The notes under the pieces are model-generated. The model was not told the DNA's origin. It saw only the letters and a list, made by a program, of their open reading frames with translations, and ran no database searches. Below are positions 16,155-23,969 of a stretch of DNA of 64,000 bases, piece by piece. Source of the stretch: Streptomyces sulfonofaciens (GTDB lineage: Bacteria > Actinomycetota > Actinomycetes > Streptomycetales > Streptomycetaceae); NCBI RefSeq assembly GCF_014656295.1, contig NZ_BNCD01000006.1:124001-188000 (forward strand), in the 5' to 3' direction. A program made the position numbers and the translations under genes. Position 1 is the stretch's first letter, and every line of letters begins with the position of its first letter.

Positions 16155-16598
16155 TCAGTCGCGGGGCATGGTGACGGAGCGCTGCGCGGTGCCGAAGCCG
16201 ACGCCGGGGATGATCGAGGGGACGTCGACGCGTGCGGTGTACTCGACGCTGTCGAAGCCGCCGCCCGACCGGCTGATGCTCGCGGTGAGCCAGTCGCTGA
16301 CGGCCGCGCGGCCCGCGGTCTGCGGGTCGGCTGCGGGATGGGCCTGCGAGGCGACGCGTGCGGCGGCCCGTGCGGCGGTGCCGGCCTGCTGGACGGCGTA
16401 CACGGCCAGGCCGAGCTGGATGGCGGCGAGGCCCACCAGCAGCAGGATCGGCAGCAGTCCGACGTACTCGATGGCGACCTGGCCGCGGTCGCCGCTGCGG
16501 CGGTCACCGCGCCGGGTGCGCGGCAGGCAGCGGGTGCGCGGCGGGCGGGCTTGGCGGGTGCGCGGCGGGCGGCGCCGGTGGGTGTGCGGCACGGTCAT
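16155..16598 (-). CDS. TadE-like minor pilin (second copy)
   Basis: A 147-residue TadE-family pseudopilin. A long Arg-rich leader ends in a class III prepilin site: cleavage after Gly in DRGQVAIEYVG, leaving Glu at +5 and Tyr at +6. A hydrophobic helix (LLPILLLVGLAAIQLGLAVYA) and an exported domain of about 90 residues follow. The ATG at 16598 is 2 bp after the stop of the upstream tadE copy and uses the GAGGGAGAG that overlaps that gene's end, so the two are translationally linked. It is probably a minor subunit that primes or modifies the pilus. Confidence 0.88.
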   Translation of the reverse strand: MTVPHTHRRRPPRTRQARPPRTRCLPRTRRGDRRSGDRGQVAIEYVGLLPILLLVGLAAIQLGLAVYAVQQAGTAARAAARVASQAHPAADPQTAGRAAVSDWLTASISRSGGGFDSVEYTARVDVPSIIPGVGFGTAQRSVTMPRD

Positions 16599-16600
16599 CC

Positions 16601-17008
16601 TCAGCTCTCCCTCGCGGCCGCGGCGTTGCCGGGGACCGTGATCGGCATGTCGACGAAGCCGGGGAAGAGCAGCGGCACGCTGAGGTCGGCGTGTGCCTTG
16701 ACCACGCCGTCGGTCACCGTGCATCCGATGCTGGCGCCGGACCGCCAGGCGGGCGACAGGTCCTGCTCGCCCGCGGTGGCACAGGTGGCGTTGCGGTCCC
16801 GCCACGGATCGGCCTCGGCGCCCGCGTGCACGGCCCGGTCCGCTGCGCTGCCGGCCAGCGCGAAGGTGTAGCCGATGAGCACGGCCTGCCAGAGCACGAT
16901 GAGCGTGGCCAGGATGACCGGGGTCATCGCGGTGAACTCCACCGCGATCTGGCCCCGGTCGTCCCTGACGACGTCGCGCAGCCGCCTCGGTATGTCCGGT
17001 ACCCTCAT
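16601..17008 (-). CDS. TadE-like minor pilin (first copy)
   Basis: A 135-residue TadE-family pseudopilin with a class III site in DRGQIAVEFTAM (cleavage after Gly, Glu at +5, Phe at +6), then a hydrophobic helix (PVILATLIVLWQAVLIGYTFAL) and the Ala-rich helix common in TadE. The exported part contains a cysteine pair (ATCATAG and SIGCTV) that could form a disulfide. The ATG at 17008 has GGGGGGAG 5 bases upstream, overlapping the stop region of tadZ. It is the third gene of the machinery operon. Confidence 0.88.
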   Translation of the reverse strand: MRVPDIPRRLRDVVRDDRGQIAVEFTAMTPVILATLIVLWQAVLIGYTFALAGSAADRAVHAGAEADPWRDRNATCATAGEQDLSPAWRSGASIGCTVTDGVVKAHADLSVPLLFPGFVDMPITVPGNAAAARES

Positions 17009-17021
17009 CGCCGCTCCCCCC

Positions 17022-18335
17022 TCAGCCGTTCGTGGTTCTCGGTGTCCGTGCCGGGTTTGTGCCCGCGCCGCCGTCCTCGCTACCTCCTGCGCCCCTGCGG
17101 CGCAGTCCGAACGAGCCGCGGTCGTTGCCGCGCAGCCGTCCGCCCTTGGGCGCACCGCCCTCCGAAGCCTTGATCAGGCCGAGCTGTCCCGCCAGGGCCC
17201 ACAGGGCCTGTTTCACGGTCGACCTGGCCTCCAGGTCCTGCATCCGGCCCGCGTCGACGACACCCTGCAGCTCCTTGAAGCCGGCGGGCACGGCGACGGG
17301 CGCCACCTGGGTGCCGGTGATCTTCTGGACGAGCGGGGGCTGGATCTCCGTGTTGCGTATGTAGCGGTTGATGACCGTGACGGTCTCCTCCGCCTTGCGC
17401 ACCTGGAGCCGGTGCCACATCCGGACCATCCGCTTGGCGGCGCGTACCGCGAGCACGTCCGGGGTGGTCACCAGCAGGGCCGTGTCGGCCATCTCGATCG
17501 CCGCGGCGTTGGCACCGCCGAGCTGGGTGCCGCAGTCGATGACGACCACGTCGTGGCGGGACCGCAGGGCGCTGATGATCTGCCGTACGGTGCGGTCCGA
17601 GACCTCCTCGCCGCGCTCGCCCTCGGCCGGTGCGAGCAGCAGCACGATGCCGGTGTCGTGGACGAAGACGGCGTCCTGGAGCACCCGCGGGGAGATGTCG
17701 TGGACGGCGGCGAGGTCGACGATCGACCTGCGGAACTGCACGTCGAGGAAGGAGCCGACGTCGCCTGCCTGGAGGTCCATGTCGACGAGCGCGACGGTGT
17801 GTCCGGACGCGCGGGCCGCGAGCGCGAGCTGGACGGCGGTCGTGGTGGTGCCGACGCCGCCCTTGGCGCCGGAGACGGTGACGACCGTGCCGCCGGGCCC
17901 GGTGAACACCTCGGCGCCGCTGCCGAGGTGGCGGCGGACGCCCACCGACCACTGGGCGGCGGTCTGCACCCGGCTGGCCAGTTCCTCGTAGCTGATCGGC
18001 ATGGCGACCAGGCCGCGCGCGCCGGAGTCCATGGCCGCCGAGAACAGGCCCGCGGAGGCGTCGGTGGTGATCAGGATGACGCCGACCGCGGGGAACCGCA
18101 GGGCGACCTCGCGGATCAGCTCCAGCGCGGGCACCGGGCCGATCCGCTCGTGCACGAGGACCACCTCGGGCAGTTCCTCCAGCGACTCCCCGGCGAGCCG
18201 GGCGAGGGTGTCGAGCAGGGAGGTGGAGTCGCCGACCGGCGCCGCCGGGTCGGCGTCCGGCAACTGGCTGAGCAGCGTGGTGACCGAGCGGGCCACGTCC
18301 GGGTCGCCGACCGCCGGGAGGATCCTTGTGGTCAT
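17022..18335 (-). CDS. tadZ: TadZ/CpaE-like ParA-superfamily pilus localisation ATPase
   Basis: A 437-residue cytoplasmic protein: an atypical receiver-like N-terminal domain (residues 1-130, lacking a clear phospho-acceptor Asp motif), then a ParA/MinD-type ATPase. The deviant P-loop SGAKGGVGTTTTAVQ keeps the signature K158 but has T163 where the usual P-loop Lys stands, a feature known in CpaE/TadZ proteins. VALVDMDLQAGD and VVVIDCGTQLGG follow. A disordered Gly/Arg-rich tail ends the protein. TadZ proteins position the Tad machine at the membrane. The start is 7 bp after the cpaB stop, so the genes are tightly coupled. Confidence 0.92.
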   Translation of the reverse strand: MTTRILPAVGDPDVARSVTTLLSQLPDADPAAPVGDSTSLLDTLARLAGESLEELPEVVLVHERIGPVPALELIREVALRFPAVGVILITTDASAGLFSAAMDSGARGLVAMPISYEELASRVQTAAQWSVGVRRHLGSGAEVFTGPGGTVVTVSGAKGGVGTTTTAVQLALAARASGHTVALVDMDLQAGDVGSFLDVQFRRSIVDLAAVHDISPRVLQDAVFVHDTGIVLLLAPAEGERGEEVSDRTVRQIISALRSRHDVVVIDCGTQLGGANAAAIEMADTALLVTTPDVLAVRAAKRMVRMWHRLQVRKAEETVTVINRYIRNTEIQPPLVQKITGTQVAPVAVPAGFKELQGVVDAGRMQDLEARSTVKQALWALAGQLGLIKASEGGAPKGGRLRGNDRGSFGLRRRGAGGSEDGGAGTNPARTPRTTNG

Positions 18336-18342
18336 CCGAACC

Positions 18343-19050
18343 TCACTGGTCCTCGTCGAGGGTGTAGGAGCGGTCGCCCGGCGGGATGGTCGTGTCGCTG
18401 CCCGGAGCCACCAGGGCGAGCCGCACGTGCTCGGCGAAGGACTCCGCGTAGGCCACGCGCTGGGCGTTCAGGGTGTTCAGGGCGAAGGTGATGGGCACGG
18501 CCTGGGTGGGCTCGCTCTGGCTGTCGTTGTTCTTCGGCTCCAGGGCGGTGATCCTGCCGACTTCGAGTACCCGGGCGTTGGGCACGATGACCCGGGACTG
18601 CGCTTTCTCCTTGTCGTTCTGGGCGGCGAAGGTGGCGTAGATGTTCACCGTGGAGCCGGGGGTGATCTTGCCGGCGACGCCGGTCTCCGCGTCGATCATG
18701 ATGGCGATCTCCTGCTCGCCGGCCTTCAGCTCCGGCTGGTCCACCAGCATGTCGGACTGGAGCAGCGAGCCCTTGCGCAGGGTGGTCACCGCGATCTTCC
18801 CGTCGATCTGGGAGAGGTCGGTGACCGCGGTCTCGGACAGCCAGCGCTTCGGCATGGACACCTTGCGGAACGAGCCGCTGTCCAGCCTGGTGTACGGGGC
18901 GATGTCCGCGGTGAGCTCATACGCGGTGACCTCGGGGCCGACCTTCGAATTCACGTCGCTGATCACGGACACCACCCCGGCGAACGCGCCGAATGCGCAC
19001 AGGACGGAGACGAGCAGAAGTATGACGCCACGGCGCTGACGTGAATTCAT
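18343..19050 (-). CDS. cpaB: CpaB/RcpC-like SAF-domain pilus protein
   Basis: A 235-residue protein with one N-terminal membrane helix (residues 8-30) and an SAF domain (AYELTADIAPYTRLDSGSFRKVSMPKRW) followed by an RcpC/CpaB domain (GSLLQSDML, GVAGKITPGSTVNIYATF). In diderms CpaB works with the secretin; here there is no secretin gene, as expected for a monoderm, so it probably acts at the membrane-wall interface. It is the first gene of the seven-gene machinery operon (19050 to 12778). The ATG at 19050 has a GAGG about 12 bases upstream. The shared 19-bp element is not seen before it. Confidence 0.88.
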   Translation of the reverse strand: MNSRQRRGVILLLVSVLCAFGAFAGVVSVISDVNSKVGPEVTAYELTADIAPYTRLDSGSFRKVSMPKRWLSETAVTDLSQIDGKIAVTTLRKGSLLQSDMLVDQPELKAGEQEIAIMIDAETGVAGKITPGSTVNIYATFAAQNDKEKAQSRVIVPNARVLEVGRITALEPKNNDSQSEPTQAVPITFALNTLNAQRVAYAESFAEHVRLALVAPGSDTTIPPGDRSYTLDEDQ

Positions 19051-19223
19051 GAGCGAGACGACCTCGTTCGGGTTCCGGGGACTTGTATCGAGTTCTTGGG
19101 ATCTTTATCGCCGGCCGTCGGGCCACGGGGCCGGCCGGTGTGGTGGGCGCGGGGGCGGGTGCCGCGGCATCGCGGTGCGGTTGCCCGGGGGCCACCGGGG
19201 CCGGCGGGCGGCCGCACCGCGGT

Positions 19224-20105
19224 CTACGGCCTCGGCGGCGCCGAGGGTGTCCCCTCGGTAGGGACACCGGCCGCCCGTTTCTGGTTCTCCCGGGAGAGCG
19301 GGGCGGCGCAGAAGCAGCAGCGGTCGCCGATCAGTTCGAGGCCGCACCAGTGGCAGTGCTCCCGCCGCACCGAGGAGACCAGTTGGTGGATGACGGAGAT
19401 GTCGGAGAGGTGGGCGACGAACTCGATCAGCTTCGCCGTGCCCCACCAGCGAGCGGAGTCGGCGGGCAGCGCGGCCTCCTGCACCCCGTGCACCCCCCAG
19501 GCGGGAGCGAGTGTGCCCGTCACCCAGTCGGACTGCAACTGCCCCTTGGCGACGGTGAGCTGGGTGGCGTACTCGGGGCCGGTGAGCCGGGCGTCGCCGC
19601 CGATCCTGACGAGCTGCGGCTGGGGCCCCGCCACCACACCGAACTGGCTGCCGGGCACCCAGGACTTGGCGTGCGACTTCAGGCTGACGGGCACCCGGTC
19701 GAGGCGGGTCACCGAGTTCAGCAGGGCACCGGCGTGGATGTAGTGCGCGAGCAGCCGGGCCGAGGCCGCGACCACGCCCGCGCTGAAGTCACACACCGAC
19801 AACTGCCTGAGCTGGCGCACCAGTACGGCGACGCCGAGCGGCGGCAGCTCCGACTCGACCAGGGCGATCCGGTCGCTCTCCAGGATCGAGCGCACGGTGT
19901 GCAGCCGGCGTACGAAGGCGACGTCGAGCGAGGCCGGGTAGACCACCACGACGTATCCGAACTGCTCCTGGAGCACCTGCATCTCGGCGAGCGCTGCCTC
20001 CAGGGGCTGCTCGTCGGGGGGCTGGAGGGCGACCGCCGTGGGCGTTTGCTGATCGGTCGGCGGCAGCACCAGATCGGCCCTTGTCACTGCAATTGCAGTC
20101 GGCAC
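19224..20105 (-). CDS. Uncharacterised protein with C-terminal zinc ribbon
   Basis: A 293-residue protein I do not recognise. Most of it is a soluble alpha/beta domain (YVVVVYPASLDVAFVRRLHTVRSIL, LGVAVLVRQLRQL). Near residues 245-270 two cysteine pairs, CHWCGLELIGDRCCFCAAPL, look like a zinc ribbon. No signal peptide or membrane span is seen. The start GTG at 20105 has GGGGGGAG 7 bases upstream and the N-terminus PTAIAVTRADLVLPP follows. It lies 173 bp upstream of cpaB in the same direction and is divergent from the large-pilin operon. Position suggests a role in the pilus system, but nothing in the sequence defines it. Confidence 0.75.
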   Translation of the reverse strand: MPTAIAVTRADLVLPPTDQQTPTAVALQPPDEQPLEAALAEMQVLQEQFGYVVVVYPASLDVAFVRRLHTVRSILESDRIALVESELPPLGVAVLVRQLRQLSVCDFSAGVVAASARLLAHYIHAGALLNSVTRLDRVPVSLKSHAKSWVPGSQFGVVAGPQPQLVRIGGDARLTGPEYATQLTVAKGQLQSDWVTGTLAPAWGVHGVQEAALPADSARWWGTAKLIEFVAHLSDISVIHQLVSSVRREHCHWCGLELIGDRCCFCAAPLSRENQKRAAGVPTEGTPSAPPRP

Positions 20106-20499
20106 CTTGCGCTCCCCCCGTCCAACTTCGGCCAGCACCCAGCACCTTATCCACGTCATCGGGGGCAGAGAACACCGAACTTTTTCCCGGGACTCGACTC
20201 CCCGAGGAGAAGTCAGACCAAAGACGGACAGGCCGGACGCCCTGGTAACGCTATCCGCCCAACGGGTGATCAAAACCGAGTCGAACAGCCTTCAGTAATT
20301 CGATAGGCAAATGCGACCGGAAGTTCGGGTGCCCGGTGCCGCCCCGGCCCGAACGGGCGGGGAATTCGCCGGAATCGGGCCCGGAACGGGCTCCTTTGGG
20401 CCTGCCCGTGGGCCCACGGACCCATGCCGGCCCCGTCCCGTCCGGCTACTGTCCGGGCGTCAGCCGGGGTACGCGGGTTTCTCAGAGGGGGGCGGACCC
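20106..20499. other. Divergent control region between zinc-ribbon gene and large-pilin operon
   Basis: The 394-bp gap carries the site C pilus promoter (20396-20452) on the plus strand. On the minus side it has an A/T-richer stretch with several possible -10 boxes (for example TAAGGT about 45 bp before the GTG at 20105), of which I cannot pick one. A 12-bp perfect palindrome CTGCAATTGCAG (20087-20098) lies just inside the zinc-ribbon gene and could be an operator. Confidence 0.5.
20396..20452 (+). promoter_or_regulatory. Large-pilin operon promoter with shared Tad-pilus element (site C)
   Basis: TGGGCCCACGGACCCATGC at 20409-20427 is preceded by a TGGGCCT half (20397-20403) with 5 bp between. 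A -10 box TACTGT (20447-20452) lies 19 bp after the element. Transcription would start near 20459, 41 bases before the ATG. Half-site spacing equals site B exactly. Confidence 0.78.
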
Positions 20500-22077
20500 A
20501 TGCTCAAGGGGGACGGCGGCGGCGCGCCGCCGGGCATCGGCGGTCCGGACGGCGGAGCGGGGCGCAGGTGGGACGACCGGGGCGCCTCGGCCATGGAGTA
20601 CGTGGGTGCGGTCATCGTGATGGCGGCCGTCGTCACCTCGCTGATGGCCACCGACGTCGGCCGGTCGGTCGCCGACAGGTTCAGGTCCGAGGTCTGCCGG
20701 GTGCTCGGCGAGGACTGCGGCGCCGGCAAGCCCCCGGACGGCGTCCCGCTCACGGACACGGACTTCGAGCCGCCGCTCTGCCAGATCTCCTCGATCACCG
20801 ACAAGGCGGGCTCCAAGGCCAAGATCCTGTTCTTCGAGATCGGCAACGAATACGGCTTCCAGGAGCAGCACTTCAAGGCCAACACCGACGTCAACCACGA
20901 CGGAAAGGTCGACGACCGCGACGAGCTGGTCTACCTGACCTTCACGGACGCCGCTTCGGTGGCCGCCAAGAAGGACTGGAAGCCGGGCGCCAAGGTCGGC
21001 AAGTTCGGCTCCGACAAGGTGGAGCTGGGCGCCGGCGTCAAGGTGACCAACGGTGACACCTGGGTCTTCCAGAGCCCCGAGGAGGCGCAGAAGTTCCGCG
21101 ACGACATCGAGAAGCTCCAGATGTACAAGATGCGGCGGGAGTCCCCCGGCGGCGCGGACACCAGCCTCGGCGACGGCCTCCTCTACCTGTTCGGCACCGG
21201 CCCCCTCAAGGACGAGGAGGACACCGAGAAGCGGGTCAAGCAGGCACTGGGCGACAACCGGCAGATCACCTACGGCAAGATCGGCATCGACCTCTCCGCG
21301 GCGGGCGGGATGAAGCTGTCCGCCGGCGACGAGAAGAAGCTCAGCGCCTCCCTCGGCGGCAACTTCAAGTTCTCCCCCGAGGCGACCTGGACCGACAACA
21401 AGTACAGCAACACCAAGTCGTACACCTACTCCGCGTCGATCGACTACGGCACCAAGGTGGGCTACAACGCCGGCCCCATCAGCGGCGACTTCTCCGCGAA
21501 CACCACCCAGACCGGCACCATCACGGTCACCAAGGACAAGAAGACCGGCAAGCTGATCCGCATCGACATGACCCGCACGGTGGAGCAGGGCGGCCAGAAG
21601 GACGGCGCCTCGGCCGGCGGCGACAACGGCAAGGACGGCAAGGACAAGCGCGGCGGCAGCGGCAGCGCCAAGGGCGGCGACAGCACGACCGGCATCCGGG
21701 TGGTCACCAACTCGGTCAGCTTCGACCCGGGCCCGGCCGGCGACAAGGACCGCGCCGTCGCCCAGACCTGGTTGGACGGCTCGGGCGACAACGCCGCCCC
21801 GTTCACCTACATGTTCGGCGACCACGCCCCGACGAAGCGGCCGGGCAGCGACGACCCCTTCGGGCAGCTCCTCTTCGACAAGGGCAAGTCGAGCAGGACG
21901 CTGTACACCGGCCGGACCGACGCGGCGGAGTACGGCTTCGAACTGAACCTGGGCCTCAGCCTCGGCTTCTCGGTGAGCACCGAGAAGAAGGAGGAGATGC
22001 TGAACGACGCACAGTTCCTGGGCGCGCCCCACGGCGGTCAGCGTGCGTACCTGCCCTACAGCTACTGTGCGAAATGA
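20500..22077 (+). CDS. Large prepilin-like protein with exported C-terminal domain
   Basis: A 525-residue protein whose N-terminus is a Flp-type prepilin: a 28-residue leader, cleavage after G28 in DDRGASAMEYVG (Glu at +5, Tyr at +6) and a hydrophobic helix to about residue 50. Instead of the usual short tail, a domain of about 470 residues follows. It has a dockerin/EF-hand-like calcium loop DVNHDGKVDDRD (residues 130-141), a strand-rich middle with alternating polar/aromatic pattern (SYTYSASIDYGTKVGY), a Gly/Lys/Asp linker and four cysteines (C66, C73, C94 and one near the C-terminus). The ATG at 20500 has GAGGGGGG 7 bases upstream. It is first of four coupled genes under the shared pilus promoter. 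A pilus-tip or adhesin subunit is likely; the fold is unknown to me. Confidence 0.85.
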   Translation: MLKGDGGGAPPGIGGPDGGAGRRWDDRGASAMEYVGAVIVMAAVVTSLMATDVGRSVADRFRSEVCRVLGEDCGAGKPPDGVPLTDTDFEPPLCQISSITDKAGSKAKILFFEIGNEYGFQEQHFKANTDVNHDGKVDDRDELVYLTFTDAASVAAKKDWKPGAKVGKFGSDKVELGAGVKVTNGDTWVFQSPEEAQKFRDDIEKLQMYKMRRESPGGADTSLGDGLLYLFGTGPLKDEEDTEKRVKQALGDNRQITYGKIGIDLSAAGGMKLSAGDEKKLSASLGGNFKFSPEATWTDNKYSNTKSYTYSASIDYGTKVGYNAGPISGDFSANTTQTGTITVTKDKKTGKLIRIDMTRTVEQGGQKDGASAGGDNGKDGKDKRGGSGSAKGGDSTTGIRVVTNSVSFDPGPAGDKDRAVAQTWLDGSGDNAAPFTYMFGDHAPTKRPGSDDPFGQLLFDKGKSSRTLYTGRTDAAEYGFELNLGLSLGFSVSTEKKEEMLNDAQFLGAPHGGQRAYLPYSYCAK

Positions 22078-22166
22078 CGCAAAAGGATGCCCCGACCGGT
22101 GCCGACGCGACGATCCCGGGCAAGCTTCCAGCGACCGGCCACCAGGGGCGACAGGAGCCAGCAGCC

Positions 22167-22823
22167 ATGACCAGCACCCCCACCACCACCCGAACGAGCA
22201 CCCGTGCGCCCTTGGCCGCGCACGGCACGGGACGCGTGCCGCCGAGGTCCGGCGCCGTCCTCGCCGGGCTGTGCGCCGCCGTGCTCGCCCTGAGCGGCTG
22301 CGGCGGGCAGAAGGGCGGCTCCCCGGCCGCGGGCTCGGTGCCGGACGGCTGGGGCACGCTGGCCACCAGCGGCGTCAGCGTGTCGTACCCGAAGGCGGGC
22401 TCCGGCTCCGGCGGGTACACCGTCCAGACCGCGGGCGAGCGCAGCAAGTACAACGCCGCGGCCGCCGAGCGCACCGAGCACGGCGTCACCGTCTCCCTGA
22501 TCACCATCCAGCTCGGCTTCACCCGGGCCGACACCGCCGAGGACGCCGCGATCGCCGCCGAGGCCGGGATCCAACTGGGCTCGACGATCAGGAGCACCAG
22601 GAAGGTGAAGCTGGCCGGGACCGGCGACGCCCGGCGCATCGACTTCGAGTTCGGCTCGACCGGCGAGGACCGCACGCCCCCGAAGGGCACCCGGATCGAG
22701 GGGGTGATCCTCACCGGCCTCGACTCGAAGGACAGGACGTTCGCGGTCCGCGTCGACGCCCGCAAGGGCACGCTCCCGGACGCGGACCTGAAGAGGATCG
22801 TCGACTCCATCGAGGTGCACTGA
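22167..22823 (+). CDS. Lipoprotein of the large-pilin operon
   Basis: A 218-residue predicted lipoprotein. The hydrophobic stretch SGAVLAGLCAAVLALSGC puts the lipidated cysteine at residue 45, followed by a Gly/Ser spacer and a domain beginning DGWGTLATSGVSVSYPK and ending LKRIVDSIEVH, a layout seen in surface lipoproteins of the LpqN-like style. The ATG at 22167 has AGGAG 10 bases upstream; an alternative ATG at 22074 overlaps the previous stop as ATGA but would place 31 extra residues before the signal. It is the second gene of the operon and its function is unknown. Confidence 0.78.
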   Translation: MTSTPTTTRTSTRAPLAAHGTGRVPPRSGAVLAGLCAAVLALSGCGGQKGGSPAAGSVPDGWGTLATSGVSVSYPKAGSGSGGYTVQTAGERSKYNAAAAERTEHGVTVSLITIQLGFTRADTAEDAAIAAEAGIQLGSTIRSTRKVKLAGTGDARRIDFEFGSTGEDRTPPKGTRIEGVILTGLDSKDRTFAVRVDARKGTLPDADLKRIVDSIEVH

Positions 22824-22825
22824 TC

Positions 22826-23257
22826 ATGCACGTGCCCGGCGGAGGACTGCTCCTCTTCGGACTGCTCGCGGTGTTCTTCGGGGCGCTGACCGCCAAGTAC
22901 GCCCGGCGCCTGGTGACGGTGGCGCGCATGCTGCGCCGCGGCGCCCGCACCACGGGGTCGTGCGTCCGCGTGGAGCGGGAGCCGTACAACCGCTCGGACG
23001 CCACCCGGCACTTCTTCGCCTTCCGCACCGCCGACGGCGAGACGGTCGAGTTCGAGGACCTGGCCGGGTGGTCCATGGCGAAGGGCACGGTCGTCACCGT
23101 CGCCTACGACCCGCGCGACCCGGCGCGCACCGCGACCATCGCGGGCCGCGGCAACTGGTCGCCGGTGCTCCAGTGCCTGGCGCTGGTGGGCGGCTGCTCG
23201 CTGGGCACGGCCGGGTTCGCCACGCTGTTCCTCGTCCAGGCACTCGGAGGCACCTGA
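22826..23257 (+). CDS. DUF3592 membrane protein
   Basis: A 143-residue protein: one N-terminal membrane helix (GGGLLLFGLLAVFFGALTA), a DUF3592-type beta domain (RTTGSCVRVEREPYNRSDATRHFFAFRTADGETVEFED, VVTVAYDPRDP) and a C-terminal helix (LALVGGCSLGTAGFATLFLV). The ATG at 22826 is 2 bp after the lipoprotein stop. DUF3592 proteins are of unknown function and often encoded near secretion genes. It is the third gene of the large-pilin operon. Confidence 0.82.
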   Translation: MHVPGGGLLLFGLLAVFFGALTAKYARRLVTVARMLRRGARTTGSCVRVEREPYNRSDATRHFFAFRTADGETVEFEDLAGWSMAKGTVVTVAYDPRDPARTATIAGRGNWSPVLQCLALVGGCSLGTAGFATLFLVQALGGT

Positions 23258-23778
23258 TGTCACGCCCCCCGCGACAGCCCGACTGGCACCGCGACTGGTC
23301 GCGCACGGGACCGCGTGCGGACTTCCGTACCGGTCCGGGCGCCTCGGGGCCCGGACCGGGCGCAGGGGAGCGCGGCGCAGGGGTGTTCGCCTTCGCACGC
23401 GCCTGGGCGGCCGGCATCGTGGTGCTGATCGCCACCGAGTACCTCCAGGTGACGCTGGTGTACCAGACGTTCGTCGGCCCCGGGGGAACCCGTTCGTTCG
23501 CCTCGGCGCTGCTGCTGGTGCACCTGCCCAACCTGGTGTGCGTGGCGCTCGCCACCTGGGCCGCGGCGCGGCTGCATCCCGAGCCGTACCGCGAGGCGCC
23601 CGCCCGGCACGCGGTGGCGGCCTGTGCGGTGCCGGTGTGCGGCCAGCTCCTGGCCCTGTCCATGCAGTGGGACCGGCCCGGCTCCGACGCGCTGGGGCTG
23701 TGGCTGTCCAACGCGGCGCTGCTCGCCGGCTGCACCGTCGGCTGGGCCGCCGACCGGTGGCAGCGGTCCGCCGCGTGA
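23257..23778 (+). CDS. Small polytopic membrane protein
   Basis: A 173-residue protein with a proline/glycine/arginine-rich cytoplasmic N-terminus (about 40 residues) and four predicted membrane spans (AWAAGIVVLIATEYLQV, ASALLLVHLPNLVCVALATWAAA, HAVAACAVPVCGQLLALS and ALGLWLSNAALLAGCTVGWA). The ATG overlaps the preceding stop by one base (TGATG), so it is translationally coupled. I do not recognise the family. It closes the four-gene operon led by the large pilin-like gene. Confidence 0.78.
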   Translation: MSRPPRQPDWHRDWSRTGPRADFRTGPGASGPGPGAGERGAGVFAFARAWAAGIVVLIATEYLQVTLVYQTFVGPGGTRSFASALLLVHLPNLVCVALATWAAARLHPEPYREAPARHAVAACAVPVCGQLLALSMQWDRPGSDALGLWLSNAALLAGCTVGWAADRWQRSAA

Positions 23779-23839
23779 AGCGGCAGCCCAGGGCGAGGCC
23801 GGCGCGGCCCCCGAGAAGGACGGTCCTCTTCCAGAGGTC

Positions 23840-23868
23840 TTGACAACTCTATTGGTCTGAACCAGCGT
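23840..23868 (+). promoter_or_regulatory. Chitinase promoter with DasR-type (dre) operator
   Basis: A TTGACA -35 box (23840-23845) is followed by a symmetrical ATTGGTCTGAACCAGC (23851-23866) lying in the spacer and over the expected -10 position. The core TGGTCTNNACCA fits the known Streptomyces dre site bound by the GlcNAc-responsive repressor DasR. That predicts repression relieved by glucosamine-6-phosphate. Confidence 0.75.
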
Positions 23869-23969
23869 TGTACGCCAGCGGTGGCCACCGTTTCGTAGCG
23901 CAAACCCCCACAGGCGCTTCCCGCTCCTGCCGTACCACCCGTATGACCTTCCCCCCACAGGAGGCCGCA

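Noticed and set aside
19051..19223. Search for the shared pilus element before cpaB
   Set aside because: Only loose G/C-rich similarity (GGCCCGACGG) was found, so I do not claim the machinery operon carries the site.
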